DNA from: Ulva prolifera
Lineage: Eukaryota; Chlorophyta; Ulvophyceae; Ulvales; Ulvaceae
DNA length: 64,000 nt
Assembly (NCBI GenBank): GCA_023078555.1
Contig: JALAAN010000010.1
Coordinates: forward strand, 186,001 to 250,000
Reading direction: 5' to 3'
In this document: positions 62,871-64,000 of the stretch, piece by piece
Position numbering within the stretch: the first letter of the stretch is position 1
Layout: every line of letters starts with the position of its first letter
Made by a program: the position numbers and the translations under genes
The notes under the pieces: model-generated
The model's database searches: none
Told to the model about the DNA's origin: nothing
What the model saw: only the letters and a program-made list of their open reading frames with translations

Positions 62871-64000
62871 ATCTTTGCACATGATGCTATCTATGTCAAA
62901 TTAATGTGATGTGAGGGTTTGGAGGCAATCAAGTGATAACTCAGGGCTAGGGCTGCTTTAATTGTTGAAATGGCAGCGTGCTCCCATGCCACTCATGCAG
63001 AAATCTCGCACCTCACAAAAACAGGTTCCCAACCTCACCTTAGGGGCTGAATCTTTGCACATGATGCTCTCTATGTCAAAGGAATGTGGTGTAGAAGTTT
63101 GGAGGCAATCAAGTGATAAGTCAGGGCTAGGGCTGCTATCAATGATGAAATGGCAGCGCGCTCTCCCGCCACTCATGCAGAAATCCCGCGCCTCACAAAA
63201 ACAGGTTCCCAACCTCACGTTAGGGGCTGAATCTTTGCACATGATGCTCTCTTTGTCAAAGGAATGTGGTCTAGAAATTTGGAGGCAATCAAGTGATAAG
63301 TCAGGGCTAGGGCTGCTATCAATGTTGAAATGGCAGCGTGCTCCCATGCCACTCATGCAAAAATCTCGCGCCTCACAAAAACATGTTCCCAACCTCATTT
63401 TTGAGGCTGAATCTTTGCACATGATGCTCTCTATGTCACAGGAATGTGGTCTAGAAGTTTGGAGGCAATCAAGTGACAAGTCAGGGCAAGGGCTGCTATC
63501 AATGTTGAAATGGCAGCGCGCTCTCCCGCCACACATGCAGGAATCCCGCGCCTCACAAAAACATGTTCCCAACCTCACGTTAGGGGCTGAATCTTTGCAC
63601 ATGATGCTCTCTATGTCAAAGGAATGTGGTCTAGAAGTTTGGAGGCAATCAAGTGATAAGTCAGGGCTAGGGCTGCCATCAATGTTGAAATGGCAGCGTG
63701 CTCCCATGCCACTCATGCAGAAATCCCGCGCCTCACAAAAACATGTTCACAACATCACGTTAGGGGCTGAATCTTTGCACATGATGCTCTCTATGTCAAA
63801 GGAATGTGGTCTAGAAGTTTGGAGGCAATCAAGTGATAAGTCAGGGCTAGGGCTGCTATCAATGTTGAAATGGCAGCGTGCTCCCATGCCCCTCATGCAG
63901 AAATCTCGCCCTCACAAAAACAGGTTCCCAACCTCACGTTCGGGGCTGAATCTTTGCACATGATGCTCTCTATGTCAAAGGAATGTGGTGTAGAAGTTTG
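62871..64000 (+). repeat. Marker followed by a six-monomer run; intact copy of the 56-kb segment
   Basis: After the marker at 62,903 the sequence repeats the order seen at 11,392-12,393 and, damaged, at 56,020-56,954: tgatgaaatgg, tctagaaatttgg, cctcatttttgagg, ccacacatgcag, gctgccatcaatg and acatgttcacaac monomers. The shared gctttaattgttg (62,958) ties it most closely to the 56-kb copy. The window ends inside a monomer. Confidence 0.82.

Larger units (their letters stand above)
1..64000. repeat. Satellite DNA array, ~180-bp monomer, head to tail across the whole window
   Basis: The string atgttgaaa(t/a)ggcag recurs every 179 or 180 bases from position 80 to the end, always on the + strand, giving about 356 monomers. 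Each monomer has the same order of landmarks: atgttgaaatggcag, ctcatgcagaaatc, caaaaacaggttcccaac, ggctgaatctttgcacatg, tgtcaaaggaatgtg, tttggaggcaatcaagtga. No non-satellite sequence interrupts it. Monomer classes differ by roughly a dozen bases, whereas matching HOR copies differ by almost nothing, which is the signature of recent amplification of multi-monomer blocks. Near-nucleosomal monomer length and HOR structure fit a centromeric or pericentromeric satellite of a eukaryote (inference). The family is not one I recognise. The array continues beyond both window ends. Confidence 0.97.

Noticed and set aside
1-64000. CENP-B box (core TTCG....A..CGGG on either strand)
   Set aside because: The only ttcg is in cacgttcggggctg, which lacks the downstream A and CGGG. 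The ccg-containing strings tcccgcgcctc and ctcccgccac do not fit the reverse form.
1-64000. Telomere-like repeat from ttagggg and gggctaggg strings
   Set aside because: ttaggg occurs once per monomer inside cacgttaggggctg and is not tandem. It is part of the satellite.
1-64000. CRISPR array
   Set aside because: Repeats are about 180 bp and contiguous, with no short repeat separated by unique spacers.
1-64000. Ribosomal intergenic spacer or tandem tRNA/5S gene array
   Set aside because: No recognisable 5S, tRNA or rRNA sequence. The A/B-box resemblance is weak and lacks the central B-box bases.

Overview
The whole window is one tandem satellite DNA array. It starts and ends mid-array, and about 356 copies of a roughly 180-bp monomer run head to tail in one orientation from base 1 to base 64,000. 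I see no gene, RNA gene, transposon, unique sequence or inverted block. One monomer that I counted by hand (81-260) is 49% G+C. Long stretches read open on both strands only because most monomers are exactly 180 bp (60 codons). They are not genes.

This organisation, monomers near nucleosome length amplified in multi-monomer higher-order repeats (HORs), is typical of eukaryotic centromeric or pericentromeric heterochromatin. I do not recognise the monomer family and cannot name the organism. Several differences between monomer families are CpG to TpG/CpA changes, which suggests (inference) a genome that methylates CpG, such as a vertebrate or plant. No CENP-B box was found.

Two monomer lengths exist. 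The 180-bp class reads tcccgcgcctcac in its first half. The 179-bp class reads tctcgccctc(a/g)c there, one base shorter, and looks like a single lineage. A diverged half-monomer (key string taatgtgatgtgaggg, ending gctgctttaa) recurs about 60 times and makes a good phase marker. Every repeat offset I measured equals n x 180 minus a few bases.

Layout: (1) 81-8,158, a 3.23/3.59-kb HOR in two full copies and one internally deleted copy. (2) 8,159-12,658, a mosaic with a 719-bp tandem duplication. (3) 12,659-31,196, two copies of a 9,162-bp (51-monomer) super-repeat that look almost identical; the second carries a private 898-bp duplication, and a 540-bp duplication follows at its end. (4) 31,684-33,340, an indel-rich stretch with a 28-base N gap. 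(5) 33,341-53,140, a different super-repeat, one partial and two nearly full copies at offsets of 7,371/7,191 and 6,652/6,832 bp, interrupted at 38,531-40,262 by a mosaic. (6) 53,141-53,862, a second indel-rich stretch. (7) 53,863-64,000, a mosaic that mixes families from parts 1, 3 and 5, holds a third damaged stretch (56,270-56,696), and has a run of nine consecutive 180-bp monomers near its end.

The main biological interest is the nested, very recent amplification history, with crossover points visible in hybrid monomers. The main caution is that the three damaged stretches look like assembly or consensus problems, so long-range order across them should not be trusted.
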